Shown here: one piece after another, positions 11,813 to 23,257 of the stretch | How positions within the stretch are numbered: the stretch's first letter is position 1 | Layout of the letters: each line of letters opens with the position of its first letter | NCBI RefSeq assembly: GCF_963583255.1 | Contig: NC_084808.1 | Location: forward strand, 11,369,501-11,433,500 | Source of the DNA: Pyrus communis | Taxonomy: Eukaryota > Streptophyta > Magnoliopsida > Rosales > Rosaceae | DNA length: 64,000 bases | Direction: 5' to 3' | Translations under genes and position numbers: made by a program | The notes under the pieces: model-generated | Databases searched by the model: none | Seen by the model: the letters and a program-made list of their open reading frames with translations, nothing else | Told to the model about the DNA's origin: nothing

Positions 11813-13122
11813 CAACTACTACCCCAAGTGCACCTTTCACCATATACATACACGTCCCAGAGTTAGAAGCAGAGAAACTGCCATTGCGGATTTCCAATTG
11901 GTGTTAAATCCTTCACATGTCAGCAAGCACTGGGATGGACCATTTTATTGGGTGTGTCGCCTCGCAAGGGGTGGGTCAGAACCCCAAGGCAATCCCTATC
12001 ACAAAACAATTAAAGAATCATCATCACCCACAGCAGCAGCAGCAACGGCAACCGACAAGTCACCGGTGATTAGAGAAAACAGTCTAAAATACTAAGATAT
12101 AAAACTTGGTTACAACGTTATAACTTTCTTTTCACATATCATTATATTATTAGATTATAATTTTCGTTTGATTTAACATTATATTATTAGACTCTGATGT
12201 TAAGGTGATGGGAAAATTTATTATATGAAAGAGTTATTATTTTGTTTACGTAAAAATTTTAAGTAATATAATTAGTCCACCTATTAGTATATGAGTAGAT
12301 GACAATATTTCAAAATAAAGACATGTCATAATTGATAACACCAAATTCAACGTGGCACGCGAGCAAAAATTATTTTGAAGTATCATCTTGTATTATTTAA
12401 CTTTAATTTTTTTATCATTATTATATAGATTACATAGGGGTAATATATTTTAAACTACCTAATGGTATGTTTATGTACTTGAAAACGAGGGAGGTCACAA
12501 ATTCATGGGAACGAGAAAAATAAATAGGATTTGAATCAACTAATCTCTCCTAGTTAATATGATCCATAATTTTCACGTATTGGAATTAAGAATTTTAAGG
12601 TTGAATATACATTTCTTTTATATCATAAGTGTTAGTAAACACATGAGAATCTAAAAATTTGAATGATTACAATACTCAAGTTTTAGTAAACATATCGAAG
12701 TCAATCATCCTAATGAATCGAATTTTTGTTCTACATAAGTAAACATGTTATTTGTTAAGAGATGATGATTCAAACTTAGTTTACAAGAGAACGAGATGGT
12801 ACCCTAACAAGCAAGACTAATTTCGAAGATGCATTTTCCGTGATTCAATCTTTGAATATTGCATATTTAAAAGACGGTGCACAATGATTATTTTGAAATG
12901 TTGATAATAATCTCTTTATTTATTAATTTTCTAGAAGTAGAGAAATTGCATAGCATAAACGATGAATTAAAAGTCATACTATAATACGAGAGCAAGGGTG
13001 AGGGTCCACTTGGGGACGGGGTTAAACGGCCGGGATCAAATGTGACTTTACATTACCAACCCCCCAAACATTATTAATTTATTCTGACTCATGAGGGGAG
13101 GGGGTGGCCTTCCCCGGAGACG
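11813..13122. other. Upstream region of the proton-pump gene
   Basis: No gene seen. 11820-12080 is more GC-rich and contains a CAG run (12030-12045). The rest is AT-rich. The promoter of the downstream H+-ATPase gene should lie in its right part. I could not identify individual binding sites with confidence. Confidence 0.4.
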
Positions 13123-13132
13123 TATAAAAATA
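13123..13132 (+). promoter_or_regulatory. TATA box of the H+-ATPase gene
   Basis: TATAAAAATA lies about 150 bases before the start codon and is followed by a pyrimidine-rich leader (CTCCCCCTTTG, CTCCTCCTCTTCCTCC). Transcription would start near 13155-13165. The spacing and sequence are typical of a plant TATA promoter; the start site itself is inferred. Confidence 0.7.
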
Positions 13133-13190
13133 GAGGCAGCCACAAGCACTCGTTCCCAGGTCTCCCCCTTTGTTTTCTTGGGATTCAGAA

Positions 13191-13202
13191 ATGCCCTTTT
13201 AG
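13191..13202 (+). promoter_or_regulatory. Four-codon upstream ORF in the H+-ATPase leader
   Basis: ATG CCC TTT TAG sits in the predicted 5' leader, 73 bases before the main ATG and out of frame with it. Upstream ORFs that reduce translation are known for some plant plasma-membrane H+-ATPase genes, so this may tune pump output. It depends on transcription starting upstream of 13191, which the TATA box position predicts. Confidence 0.55.
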
Positions 13203-13274
13203 TATCCTCCTCCTCTTCCTCCGTTGTTGCTAATTAAGCTTATCGCTCAGGTTCTGGTTTAAACTTGTGAAAAG

Positions 13275-13596
13275 ATGGGGAGTACGGACAAGGCTATCAG
13301 CCTGGAGGAGATCAAGAACGAGACTGTTGATCTGGTATATTTTTCTTACTCATCTTCTCAGGAAAATATGGTTCTTGATTTTGTTTGTGGTAGTTTTTTA
13401 CTTTTTCATGAGTTGGGATTTTGCTTAATCTTTACACCAAAGTGAGTTTACTTGTTGCATGTTCTTAGTTTTCTAGCTGTGTATGCTTTGGATTGATTCT
13501 TAGATCTGAATTTATCATGTTCTTACAAAATTGATTCATTCATTTCTGCAAATACTCTCCCTTCATTTGTTTTTGGTTATCTGATGGATTTTATAT

Positions 13597-13649
<53 letters not shown>

Positions 13650-13889
13650 TGCGGCTTTTACTTAAGAAATTATCTTTTGTGAAACGGATTCGCTGCTACG
13701 TACTTCAGAGATTAACTTTTTGTAAAACGGATTCACTGATACGTAACATCTGTGTCCACTAATATAGCTATGTAAAAATGAAACTATATATTGATCTAGA
13801 ACGTCATAGTGACACTAAATTTATTCCATATAAATCATTTCTTTTCTTCTCTTATCACAGAAACGTTCCCTGTCAATACAGTTTGTTCT

Positions 13890-13935
<46 letters not shown>

Positions 13936-15803
13936 CCGGTGTTTGTTTGCTTTTAGGGATTCGAAGTACTTTTCTATGGTACCTTGGGCTTTTCCTGTTC
14001 GAGGAATTCTCTTCTTTTTTATCTCAAAAATCTTAAACCGTTTCCCCTGTGATAACTCTCACATCCACCCTCTCTCCTGACACCATTTGATTTATAAAAC
14101 ACCCATTTTTTATTTTATTTTTTTTGGTCAAACTACCGATCTGTTAGATTATAGTTAGATTAGAAAGACGACGAAGTTCAAATCTTAGGTTAAAGAGACG
14201 ACAGAGTTCGAATCCCATTATGGTGCAAGAACGACACACATCTATATCACAATAATAGATGATCACTTACAAAACCAACACTTCTAGTTAAACTTTTTCT
14301 GTACCCCAGTTGCCCTTCTACACTTATGTTGTATACACCAGCGTTTGGGTTTTTCGTATTGGGCGCGTGCAGGTCACGCACCAGCCACGCTCTTGCCTTG
14401 TAAAGTTGTGTTGTTCCACTTACAAGAGATTTTTGGAGGTTTTTGGCACATCCCATGTTATATAATTAGAGTATTTTTTATTTTTTGATTCGTTTCAAAT
14501 ATACTAAAAAATCTCTTCACTTACCAGAACAAACATTTTTTATTCATTTTTATTAATATAATAAATAAAAATGAAATATATTATAACTACGTTGGTCAAC
14601 GCTTTTGTGATTGGCTAGAATCCCTAGGAGGGCAAGAATTTGGATAAATATAAAAAAATTGAGAGGTTTGATTTTCGGGTCATTGTAACCGTTGAAAATC
14701 AAAATTCATGATCAGCAATCACCAAGTTGTAACCAATAAAAGGGATTTGGATCCTATTTGGATTCAAATGGTAAGAATTTTAGGGATTTTTATATCGTAG
14801 TCATTTATCGTATATTGTGTGATAAAAAATTATTTCAAATTTTATTATTTAAAATTAAATATAAATAATATTTAACGAAAATTGATTACACGATATACGA
14901 TGAACGATAACGATATGAAGATCTTTAAGATTCTCACAAAAAGGATTGGGAGAGAATCCTCATCCCAATAAAAGGCTTGACGTTACTTTTAAAACATAAA
15001 AGATTTCCTTTGAGATTTGATTCAAAAATAAAATCCATTCAATTTCGATTTCAAGGTTAAATTTTGAATGCAATGTGATAGATAAGATAATATCTTCTCA
15101 CCGTTTCTCTCCTTGCGAATTTATATTTGGAATTTGGATGTGATAAAGGAGAATGTCCTAATCTACCGCTTTTACGGTTACGTGAACGAAATACTACTAT
15201 TGGATTTTTTTTTTTTTTTTTTTTGTGTGGGAAAAAACCATATTATTTACATTAAGAGCCTCACAATGAACTAACAATAATTTGGTTCAAATTTGCTTTT
15301 GGCGAAAATTAAACCTAAGATCTCAAACTTACTAGTAAAGAAAAATATCAATGGACCGTAGTACTAAGTAGCTAATTTTCAATACTACTATTGGATTATA
15401 TGTAATTGGATAAGTTGGTCACTTAATTGGTGTGTTATTCACTTTAAACAGTAATTGTGGTAGATTAAAACCTTTCTCTTGGATAAAATAAAGGACAAAA
15501 TAAATTAAAGGGGACAAAATAAATTAAAGGAGAGTAGCAAAAGTGTGAAGAAAGAGAAAATGCGTACAGGAAAATCATATTTATGTCTAAAATCTATATC
15601 TTCAAACTTGTTTGCCTTATATCTCTTATTTCTTTTATTTTCCAATTATTATTATTTTTGGTAGCTGGCTTGATTTGAATTGTAGTACGCATTTATTTTT
15701 GTGGGATCTACTAATCTAGTAATGTATAGAAATCTCTCACATGTGGACCTCAAGCCCTATGGTTTAAAGAATGTCAAGCAAATGAACTGGCTTATATACT
15801 TTG

Positions 15804-15843
<40 letters not shown>

Positions 15844-18800
15844 AACTGGCTATACTTTATGTGCATGTTACATGTTCACTAAGATGTGATTCCCCGACAG
15901 TTTGCCAACAGTTCATTTGTCAACTTGCAACAGTTATCATTTGGCTGGAATTGTATACTACTTTATATAAATATAAGAAAGCGAAAACTGGAATTGCATC
16001 ACATTTACTGATCAAATTTCCGAGTTAGTACAAATAATTTGCCGGAACAAAATATTTGTATTTAATTTGACTAAATATTTTAACCAAATCATAGTTTTTA
16101 TAGGTGGTGTGTGGTATGTATGAATGCTTGAAATTATAGTGAGCATTATAAGTATTTCTTTCCTAACAATGAGTTGGTTTACAGGAGCGGATTCCGGTCG
16201 AGGAAGTGTTTGAACAGTTGAAATGTTCGAAAGAAGGTTTGAGCTCGGAGGAAGGAGCCCAAAGGCTAGAGATTTTTGGTCCCAACAAGCTAGAAGAGAA
16301 AAAGGTCATTTTCCTAATAATATAACCAGCTTCTCCGCACGGGCGAGTGCAAGAGACATTTTCCTTTTACTACAACGATTACATACATTAAATTTTGTTT
16401 TTACTAGCTTTTAGTACAGTTTAGTTCATAATATCTAAATATTTGTTACTGATACAATGAACAGGAAAGCAAATTTCTCAAGTTCCTGGGGTTTATGTGG
16501 AATCCTCTATCATGGGTCATGGAAGCTGCAGCCATCATGGCAATTGCTCTGGCCAACGGCGATGGGCAGGCGCCAGATTGGCAAGATTTTGTTGGTATTC
16601 TCTGCCTGTTGGTCATCAACTCTACCATCAGTTTTATTGAAGAAAACAATGCTGGAAATGCAGCTGCTGCTCTTATGGCTGGTCTTGCTCCTAAGACTAA
16701 GGTAATCCAAATCAAACATTTCAAAAGGGTCCTGGATTTCAGTGGCTTTGTACTCAAGTAACTAACTTTAATTTTAAGGAGCCTTTTCAACAGTTCAAGA
16801 AAACCACATGAATAGTCACTGACATTAGTTGCACTAGACAAGATAAGGTGGCGTCTATATTTGTTGTTTTCTTGTAGCGCAAACATCACCGTTTTTGTTG
16901 TGTTAATATAATCCATTCTCATATGTAGGCTAGTAGGGAATGTGGTAACATAATAAGATTTCTAATATTGGCTGCCTAGTGAATGTGGTAACATAATAAG
17001 ATTTCTAATATTGGCACTCCTAGCGCCATGAGTCTCAGACGCTTATCACACAACTATGCACCTCACTAATTGGAGGCAACAATATAATTCTTATGTATTT
17101 GATGGCGATGTATATGTAGGTGCTTAGAGATGGAAAATGGAGTGAGGAGGATGCTGCGATTTTGGTTCCAGGGGACATCATCAGTATCAAATTGGGAGAT
17201 ATCGTCCCAGCTGATGCTCGTCTTCTCGAGGGTGATCCTTTAAAGATCGATCAATCTGCCCTCACAGGAGAATCACTTCCAGTGACCAAGCATCCAGGTG
17301 ATGAGGTTTTCTCCGGTTCAACTTGCAAGCAGGGTGAAATTGAAGCTGTTGTTATTGCCACCGGTGTCCATACCTTCTTTGGGAAGGCTGCACATCTTGT
17401 GGACAGCACTAACCAAGTCGGACACTTCCAGAAGGTGCTCACTGCCATCGGGAACTTCTGTATCTGTTCCATTGCCATTGGAATGGTGATTGAAATCATA
17501 GTCATGTACCCAATTCAGCACCGCAAGTACAGGAGTGGAATTGACAATCTCTTGGTGCTCTTGATTGGAGGCATTCCCATTGCCATGCCCACTGTCTTGT
17601 CCGTGACAATGGCTATTGGTTCTCACAGGCTATCTCAGCAGGGTGCCATCACCAAGAGGATGACTGCCATTGAGGAAATGGCGGGTATGGATGTGCTTTG
17701 CAGTGATAAGACAGGAACACTAACTCTTAACAAGCTTAGTGTCGATAAAAACTTGATTGAGGTGTTTGCAAAGGGTGTGGAGAAAGATCATGTCATTCTT
17801 CTAGCTGCAAGGTCATCCAGAACTGAAAACCAGGATGCCATTGATGCTGCTATGGTTGGAATGCTTGCCGACCCAAAGGAGGTATAAATCATTTCCAACT
17901 TTTCTTGTATGCCCTATAATTGATTCTTCATTAATTCTGGGACGGAATTTTCAATGGATATGCTCATCTTAATGAATTCATTTATACACAGGCCCGAGCT
18001 GGTATTAGAGAGGTGCACTTCTTACCATTTAATCCCGTCGACAAGAGAACTGCTTTGACTTACATTGATTCCGATGGAAACTGGCATAGAGCAAGCAAAG
18101 GTGCCCCTGAGCAGGTACTTCTGTTTTTCCTATAGTTACCTGGTGCATTACATTATTGAAAGGTAAGCGTTCATACTCACAGACTAATGAATTGATTTCT
18201 GTAATTAGATTTTGGACCTCTGCCTCTGCAAAGAAGATTTCAAGAAGAAGGCTTTTACCATTATTGACAAATATGCTGAACGTGGGCTTCGGTCATTGGC
18301 TGTTGCTAGACAGGTTTTATACTCAACCTTGACGTTTTTAGCATCTCTTGCACTTTTTTCAGTTTTATAAGAAGTAGAGCACCGGCTTATAATTGTGATT
18401 GGTATATGTTTACAGGAAGTGCCTGCGAAAACAAAAGAAAGTTCTGGTGGTCCATGGCAGTTCGTTGGATTGTTGCCTCTTTTCGACCCTCCAAGACATG
18501 ATAGTGCAGAAACCATCCGCCAGGCTCTTAACCTTGGTGTAAATGTTAAGATGATTACTGGTAAATCGGTTAATATTCAACCTACTTTAATGGCTTCATT
18601 CTTATTTTGTGTGTGGTTGTGCTTACTTGCTGTCGCCGTTTCTGTGTCTGCAGGCGATCAACTTGCCATTGCCAAGGAAACTGGTCGGAGACTTGGAATG
18701 GGAACAAACATGTACCCATCTGCTTCCTTACTTGGTCAACACAAGGATGCAAGCATCGCTGCCCTTCCTATTGAAGAGTTAATTGAGAAGGCTGACGGGT

Positions 18801-20942
18801 TCGCTGGAGTGTTTCCAGGTGAATACTTTTGAGCAGTGATTGATTAGAGGGTTTCTCTGTTTTCTAATACGGAAAGTGATTTTTTCTTACACATCTTCTT
18901 GCTTCTTGTAGAGCACAAATACGAAATTGTGAAGAAGTTGCAGGAAAGAAAGCACATTTGTGGAATGACTGGAGATGGTGTCAATGATGCCCCTGCACTG
19001 AAGAAGGCAGATATCGGAATTGCTGTTGCTGATGCTACAGATGCTGCACGAGGTGCTTCCGACATTGTTCTTACAGAACCCGGATTGAGTGTCATCATTA
19101 GTGCAGTGTTGACCAGTAGAGCTATTTTCCAGAGAATGAAGAATTACACTGTTAGTTTTCCTGCCTTTCTCATCAAAAGACCACTCTGATCGAACAGTTT
19201 ATGATGGAAAGTCTAACGTTTTCTTCCTGTTTTGTTTTCTTTGTCTTTTGCAGATCTATGCAGTTTCTATCACCATTCGTATTGTGGTAAGTAAATAGTG
19301 GTGGTTTAACAATTTGTGGTTTCTCTCCCTAATCAAGTCTTTATCTAATTTTTTTTATTTATTTTTTGGCATACATTGCAGTTCGGTTTCATGTTCATTG
19401 CTCTCATATGGAAGTTCGACTTCTCACCCTTCATGGTTTTGATTATTGCCATATTGAACGATGGTAAGTTTTTAGGAAGCGAACTGTCAAATAGTATATG
19501 ATATATATTTATGTGACTGCTGACACCATGCACTCGTTAAATTTTGAAGGCACAATTATGACAATCTCAAAGGATAGAGTAAAGCCATCTCCCCTGCCTG
19601 ATAGCTGGAAATTGAAAGAGATTTTTGCTACTGGGATTGTGCTTGGAGGTTACTTGGCACTGATGACTGTTATCTTCTTCTGGTTAATCAAAGAAACCGA
19701 CTTCTTCTCTGTAAGATGATCTTTATTATGCTTTTCTCTTTTCTGTCCATCATTTTTTTTTCAGAAACTTTCATGAAGTTCAGTTCCCAATATGCATTTT
19801 CTGCTCATTATTTTGCAGGACTCATTTGGTGTAAGATCCATAAGGGAGAAACCTGAGGAACTAATGGCTGCCTTGTACCTGCAAGTGAGTATTGTGAGCC
19901 AGGCCCTCATTTTTGTGACTCGATCCCGTGGCTTCTCCTTTATGGAACGACCTGGAATGCTTCTAATGAGTGCTTTCATGATCGCGCAACTGGTAAGAGG
20001 AATGCCGCTTATATCCTCTCTTAAATAAGCAAGTTTTTATAGAAGTTATAGAAAGCTGAAGATTACCCGTCTTCAGGTTGCAACTTTGCTAGCAGTATAT
20101 GCCAAATGGGGTTTCGCAAAAATACACGGAGTTGGTTGGGGATGGGCTGGTGTCATCTGGATCTACAGCATTGTATTCTATTTCCCACTAGACTTTATGA
20201 AATTCACCATTCGGTATATCTTGAGTGGAAAGGCGTGGCTCAACATGCTAGAGAACAGGGTAAATCTTGGTTCTTTCGAATAGAAGGTGAAATCGTTTAG
20301 TTTGATCGGTGAAGTCAAAGTTTTCTAATGATTTATCCTACTGTAACAGACTGCCTTTACCACCAAGAAAGATTATGGAAAAGAAGAAAGAGAAGCTCAA
20401 TGGGCTCATGCTCAAAGGACACTTCACGGTCTCGAAGCACCGGAATCTTCTAGTATCTTCAATGACAAGAACAGCTACAGAGAGCTGTCTGAGATTGCTG
20501 AGCAGGCCAAGAGACGAGCCGAAATTGCAAGGTAAGCTACCATTCAGAATTTCAAATGTTACCTACAGGAAACAATTCATTTCCCAATTCCTGTTACATA
20601 ACATCACTTTCAAAGTTATATGAATGATGGGTAATGTTCTCTTGTTAGAAATCTGGCAAGTTATGTTGCCATATTGTAAATTTGGACCATACTACGAGCT
20701 CAGTAGTCCAGATTGACAGCCTAGCAACATGTTGACATAACTTGTCACATATTCTGGCAAGAAAACGTTTTCCTATAAATGACAGTATCTTCCTGCATGC
20801 CATCGGTTTATTGAAACCAAATATCTTGTTAATTTGTGGTTGTAGACTTCGGGAGCTTCACACTCTCAAGGGACATGTGGAATCAGTGGTGAAGCTGAAG
20901 GGCCTGGACATTGACACAATCCAGCAGCATTATACGGTGTGA
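13275..20942 (+). CDS. PMA: Plasma-membrane H+-ATPase (P3A-type proton pump), 16 exons
   Basis: Pumps protons out of the cell using ATP, energising nutrient uptake, turgor and growth. Exons: 13275-13334, 16185-16304, 16465-16701, 17120-17881, 17992-18114, 18209-18313, 18416-18560, 18654-18818, 18912-19150, 19254-19286, 19382-19463, 19550-19710, 19819-19992, 20077-20259, 20350-20531, 20846-20942. All introns are GT-AG, the frame stays open, and the product is 955 aa (family about 948-957). Visible motifs are TGES (188-191, dephosphorylation), CSDKTGTLT with phosphorylated Asp335 (17705-17707), TGDGVNDAP (592-600), and AILND with Asp690, equivalent to the proton-binding Asp684 of AHA2. The C-terminal autoinhibitory domain ends QQHYTV, with penultimate Thr954 as the 14-3-3 phosphosite. 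The N-terminus and GHYTV-like end place it with AHA1/2/3/5 and PMA4 (subfamily II). Intron 1 is unusually long at 2850 bp. No damage seen; likely functional. Confidence 0.97.
13601..13642. repeat. (TC)n microsatellite in H+-ATPase intron 1
   Basis: About 21 uninterrupted TC dinucleotides, likely length-polymorphic. Confidence 0.97.
13892..13932. repeat. Second (CT)n microsatellite in H+-ATPase intron 1
   Basis: About 20 CT dinucleotides, only 250 bp after the first tract and on the same strand. Confidence 0.97.
15207..15380 (-). mobile_element. tRNA-derived SINE in H+-ATPase intron 1
   Basis: On the minus strand it starts TAGCTACTTAGTACTACGG (A-box-like), has a degraded B-box (TAGGTTTAATTTTCG), and ends in a long A tail (the T run at 15207-15223). 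A perfect 17-bp target duplication AATACTACTATTGGATT flanks it (15190-15206 and 15381-15397). Long duplications and a poly-A tail show LINE-machinery insertion. It lies inside intron 1, antisense to the gene. Confidence 0.9.
15810..15841. repeat. Poly-A run in intron 1
   Basis: About 32 consecutive A on the gene strand; no SINE or LINE body is recognisable next to it. Confidence 0.9.
16935..17015. repeat. Tandem ~43-bp duplication in H+-ATPase intron 3
   Basis: GAATGTGGTAACATAATAAG plus ATTTCTAATATTGGC occurs twice in direct succession with no difference seen, so the duplication is recent. It lies well inside the intron and does not touch splice sites. Confidence 0.9.
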
Positions 20943-21471
20943 CAATCCAGAACAAACCCCACCTGGGAAAGAAAGGGCCGGAGTTCAACAATGTAACAAA
21001 GTAATGATGAGAGATAGAGGAAGAAAGAAAGACAAATCGAAAGCAGGCCTAATTAGTTATACATTTCTAGATATGTTGGAGAGCATGTCTGTGCTATATA
21101 TAAAACTCTCCTTCGTTTTATATTTGCATTCTAATGTATTTCAAGTGCAAGATAAAGGGTTGTATCTGGTTTATTTTTGCTCGTCTAAGGGGCCAAACAA
21201 TGTCCTGCAGTTTTCTAGTCATAATCTACTTTCTATCTTTCTTTGATAGTGTGCACCATTTTTCTATCCACTCTTTTAGCGTTTATCTAATGCAGGATGT
21301 GAGATAGCATTAGAACGCTGATGGCACAACCCTCGGATGCTGACCATGTTCGTTCAAGCGCTCTGACATTCTGTACTATTCCTGCATTAGAGAACAATTG
21401 CTCACTCTTCTGCTAATACCATAGCAGGCCTGTTGTCTATCACTTTTGAATTGCATGGAAACAATTATAAC
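20943..21471 (+). other. 3' untranslated region and downstream flank of the H+-ATPase gene
   Basis: Follows the TGA stop. Single-copy-looking sequence with T-rich and A-rich stretches (TTCTAATGTATTTC near 21130); no canonical AATAAA was found, which is common in plants. The exact cleavage site cannot be read. Confidence 0.5.
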
Positions 21472-21692
21472 CACTGTTGTAAAAATCTCTGCCTAACGCC
21501 AACCTAGGCTGAGGCACCAACCTAGGCTGCCTAGGCACCTACCTAGACCCGCCAAGGCACCCGCTAAGGTTGCAACTCACTTAGACAGAAAATAAATAAC
21601 TTTCATTTTGAATTTATTTTTATTTTTAAAAACTGTAAGAAACTTGTTGAATACTTAAATAAACACACATTATAGGCTTCTTCAAATACTTC

Positions 21693-21723
<31 letters not shown>

Positions 21724-21905
21724 CATTCTATTTTGTAGTCTATGATGAAATTATATATATTTGAAGTATAAACACACTTATTTACATGAAATATTATAGA
21801 TTTACTTAAATCCACCTAGTCCGTCTAGGCGCCCGCCTAGTCTCCGCCTAGCCGCCAGGCCCCAACCCTTTTCTCGACTAGCGCCTAACGTCTTTTAGAA
21901 CCTTG
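21472..21905 (-). mobile_element. hAT-type MITE, intact ends
   Basis: Plus-strand ends are CACTGTTGTAAAAA and TTTTAGAACCTTG. A perfect 8-bp duplication ATTATAAC (464-471 before and 906-913 after, in the 21 kb block) flanks it. The interior holds CCTAGGC/GCCTAGG-rich ends, a (TA)n run at about 21697-21722, and no ORF. Same family as 8482-8950 in opposite orientation. Lies within 550 bp of the end of the proton-pump gene. Confidence 0.85.
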
Positions 21906-21913
21906 ATTATAAC

Positions 21914-22904
21914 AGGAGAGTCTGACTATTTGGTAGAGATAACTTAGAACCAAAGATTTACCTTGTTCTCTAGCAAGTTGAGCCAAACCTTCCCCCTACA
22001 ATGGATGGCAAATTTCATCCATTCTGGTGGAAAATAGAAGACGATGGTATAAATCCAGTTGACACCGGTCCATCCCAACCAATGCTGTGTATTCTTGCAA
22101 AACCCCAGTTGGCACAAACATCATCATCTGTCTATCCCATGTATAAAAAACTCGTTGTATTTAAAAGAAGATTTATGTGGCATTGTTCTTACCAGCTGCA
22201 CGATAATGAAAGCACTGACTAAAAGCATTCCAGGGCGTTCCATTAGTTTCTAAGGACTCTCTCTTATGGATCTTACACCAAATTTTTCCTCCAAAACCAT
22301 GAGCAGAGAATGCATATTGAAAACTGAACATGACAGTTTATATAAAAAAGATGGACAGAATAGCATAACGAAGATCATCTTACAGAAAACAAATCGTTTC
22401 TTTGATAACCACCGAGAGTAATCCCGGTAGCAAAAATCTTTGCATAAACACGTTGCTTACAAACTTTAGAGCAACTCAAAGAGGCTATTTATAACTTTTT
22501 GGCTAGATAATTTTAATAAGAAAACCAAGAAAATCTAGTTTCAAGATACTCTTACGGAGGAGGAGAGAGAATTTAACAAAATAAATAAACATGCTACTCA
22601 TAAGTTGTAGACCTTCTCAAAGAGGCTCTTCTTTTGCATCTTGCCAAGGTATTTCAACAAGAAATCCAGTAAAGTATAGCTCCAAGAGACTCTTTAAATG
22701 GCTCTTAATTAACAAAATGAATAGTCACTTCACCTCGCTGATGGCAGAAGGAAGACGAGAGACACAATAACAAAAGCTAAACTTTAAAAGAAGCATCAAA
22801 ATTCTCCAACTTTTTAACCCTCAAGGGTTTGTTAACATAAGGTGTGGTCAGAGATTTTAAGTTCAACTAACGAACTAAAATAGTTTTTCAACACTGTTCG
22901 CTAG
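21914..22904. other. Flank between MITE and the large gypsy element
   Basis: No gene recognised. Two similar phrases (CAAAGAGGCT near 22478 and 22617; TTAACAAAATAAATA/TTAACAAAATGAATA) suggest an old local duplication. Target site GCTAG of the gypsy element ends at 22904. Confidence 0.4.
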
Positions 22905-23257
22905 TGTAGATATGTAAATTTTGTTGCATACAAATGATATATCACAAAGCTCCATGTGGCGCATGACTCATCACAAATGGACAAGTCATCAATGACATGT
23001 GGCACAAATCAAAGCAAATGAAGGATAAAACTTCCCAAAAATTGTAAAAAGTGCAAAGAATATTTTGCAGAAAATTAATTTCTTCAATTGATACTAAGAG
23101 ACTTTATACAAAGAGAGTACTTGCCGAAGAAGTAACCTATCCTACATTCTAGGGTTTACAGATAATCACAAATAAATTACAAACAATTTACAAGATAGTT
23201 TCCTAAAACTAAGCCAAGATATCAGGAATGATATCATTGACTTCTTAACACTCCCCC

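Noticed and set aside
11586..12095. 169-codon ORF
   Set aside because: Starts in a poly-A run (poly-lysine) and translates a duplicated DNA unit; no domain.
16446..16922. 158-codon minus-strand ORF
   Set aside because: Antisense shadow of exon 3 of the H+-ATPase gene.
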